Origin: Bordetella parapertussis
GTDB taxonomy: Bacteria; Pseudomonadota; Gammaproteobacteria; Burkholderiales; Burkholderiaceae
Length of the DNA: 6,837 bases
Assembly: GCA_945901665.1 (NCBI GenBank)
Contig: CAMDLJ010000142.1
Span: forward strand, 1 to 6,837
Direction: 5' to 3'
Shown: piece by piece, positions 5,998 to 6,837 of the stretch
How positions within the stretch are numbered: position 1 is the stretch's first letter
How the letters are laid out: each line of letters opens with the position of its first letter
The notes under the pieces: generated by a model
Database searches by the model: none
What the model was told of the DNA's origin: nothing
The model's input: only the letters and a program-made list of their open reading frames with translations
Program-made: the position numbers and the translations under genes

Positions 5998-6837
5998 TCA
6001 GACCATGGACTTTTCGTATTCGGCCTCTTGAGCCAAGTGCACCCAATCCACAATTTCACCGCTGGGGTGGTAACCACTGACCAACTGCTCCAGCATGCGC
6101 CGCAGCACGCCCACATCGTTCACATCCAAGGCCACTTGCATGGCGTTCAAACTGTCTTGCAAGTCAGCCCAAGACATTCTTTCTTCGCTGGCTTTCATGA
6201 TGCGGGGGTGCAAAGTGGGTTGGGGGTCATTGCCAATCAGCAACTCCTCATACAACTTTTCGCCTGGGCGCAGGCCCGTGATGTCAATCGCGATGTCCCC
6301 ATCCGGGTTGGCTTCGCTGCGCTCGGTCAGGCCAGAGAGTTCGATCATGCGTTGGGCCAAGTCCATGATCTTGACCGACTCGCCCATGTCCAATACGAAC
6401 ACATCACCGCCTTTGGCCATCGCCCCCGCTTGGATCACCAATTGCGCAGCCTCTGGGATGGTCATGAAAAATCGGGTCACATCCGGATGGGTCAAGGTGA
6501 TGGGGCCGCCATTTTTGATTTGCTGGCGAAACTTGGGCACCACCGAACCCGACGAGCCCAACACATTGCCAAAGCGCACCATGGAGAAGGTGGTTTTACC
6601 AGGCTCGGCCGCCAAGGCCTGCAACACCAACTCGGCCAAACGCTTGCTGGCCCCCATGATGTTGGTCGGGCGCACGGCTTTGTCGGTGCTGACCAGCACC
6701 ACATCGGACACGCCGTGTTCAGCGGCCAGTTGCGCCACGGTGCGGGTGCCAAAGACATTGTTTTTCAGCGCTTCGGCCGGGTTGTGCTCGACCAGGGGCA
6801 CGTGTTTGTAGGCAGCAGCGTGGTAGATGGTGTCGGG
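5998..6837 (-). CDS. WbpM/CapD-type nucleotide-sugar 4,6-dehydratase, C-terminal part (5' end outside window)
   Basis: The frame is open from the right edge to TGA at 5998-6000: 279 residues, or 280 codons with the stop. It is the C-terminal half of an extended SDR of the polysaccharide biosynthesis protein (CapD/WbpM/FlaA1) group. At the edge is HAAAYKHVPL (window residues 6-15, Val encoded by GTG), then NNVFGTRTVAQLA, VSTDKAVRPTNIMGASKRLAE (residues 48-68) with the catalytic S-x-D-K region, VRFGNVLGSSGSVVP, TRFFMTIPEA, DMGESVKIMDLA and TGLRPGEKLYEE. These enzymes convert UDP-GlcNAc or similar to a 4-keto-6-deoxy sugar for O-antigen, capsule or glycan synthesis. The usual SDR Tyr is Met (window residue 61, codon 6655-6657), as in WbpM. 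WbpM-like proteins are about 650 residues with N-terminal membrane helices, which would lie outside the window. A GTG at 6799-6801 is an internal Val codon, not a start. Transcription ends at the terminator 27 nt downstream. Confidence 0.93.
   Translation of the reverse strand, partial: PDTIYHAAAYKHVPLVEHNPAEALKNNVFGTRTVAQLAAEHGVSDVVLVSTDKAVRPTNIMGASKRLAELVLQALAAEPGKTTFSMVRFGNVLGSSGSVVPKFRQQIKNGGPITLTHPDVTRFFMTIPEAAQLVIQAGAMAKGGDVFVLDMGESVKIMDLAQRMIELSGLTERSEANPDGDIAIDITGLRPGEKLYEELLIGNDPQPTLHPRIMKASEERMSWADLQDSLNAMQVALDVNDVGVLRRMLEQLVSGYHPSGEIVDWVHLAQEAEYEKSMV

Noticed and set aside
5799..6116. N-terminal extension of the Bug receptor (106 more codons)
   Set aside because: The signal peptide starts at 5798 with AGGAG just upstream; the extension crosses a terminator and the end of another gene.
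1..6837. Mobile element, phage, CRISPR or defence island
   Set aside because: No transposase, integrase, repeat-spacer array, terminal inverted repeats or defence-type protein was seen on either strand; tRNA-Leu has no adjacent integrase or repeated tRNA 3' end.

Overview
The window looks like ordinary chromosomal DNA of a betaproteobacterium in the order Burkholderiales, most likely a Comamonadaceae member (Limnohabitans/Rhodoferax-like). This rests on the GC-rich coding style, an orphan Bug-type tricarboxylate-receptor protein, a protein whose N-terminus I recall from Burkholderiales (DUF6806-like), and the form of the tRNA-Leu(UAA). The genus is an inference. I see no insertion sequence, integrase, phage gene, CRISPR array or toxin-antitoxin pair.

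Layout: (1) 1-332, plus strand: 3' end of a class I SAM-dependent methyltransferase. (2) 439-3412, minus strand, read from right to left: tRNA-Leu(UAA), a YkgJ-type cysteine-cluster protein, a conserved protein of unknown function (DUF6806-like) and a UMF1-family MFS permease. Spacers are 26, 121 and 73 bp; the 26-bp spacer suggests the cysteine-cluster gene is read from the tRNA transcript. (3) 3485-4735, plus strand: a second MFS permease of drug/metabolite-efflux type, divergent from the tRNA across 72 bp, with a short repeat tract coding for its Ser/Thr tail. (4) 4821-5798, minus strand: a secreted Bug-family solute receptor with a clear signal peptide and strong ribosome binding site, converging on the MFS gene. 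(5) 5998-6837, minus strand: the C-terminal 280 codons of a large WbpM/CapD-type nucleotide-sugar dehydratase for surface polysaccharide synthesis, followed by a convincing intrinsic terminator that separates it from the Bug gene.

The genes do not form one pathway. The two permeases, the receptor and the polysaccharide enzyme look like neighbours with separate jobs. The points most worth a second look are the tRNA-ykgJ linkage, the DUF6806-like protein, the WbpM-type Met replacing the usual SDR Tyr, and the methyltransferase tail that resembles eukaryotic METTL7/TMT1. I found no convincing undescribed multi-gene system. No gap between genes exceeds 300 bases; the largest is 5799-5997 (199 bp), which holds the Bug leader, possible repeats and the terminator.
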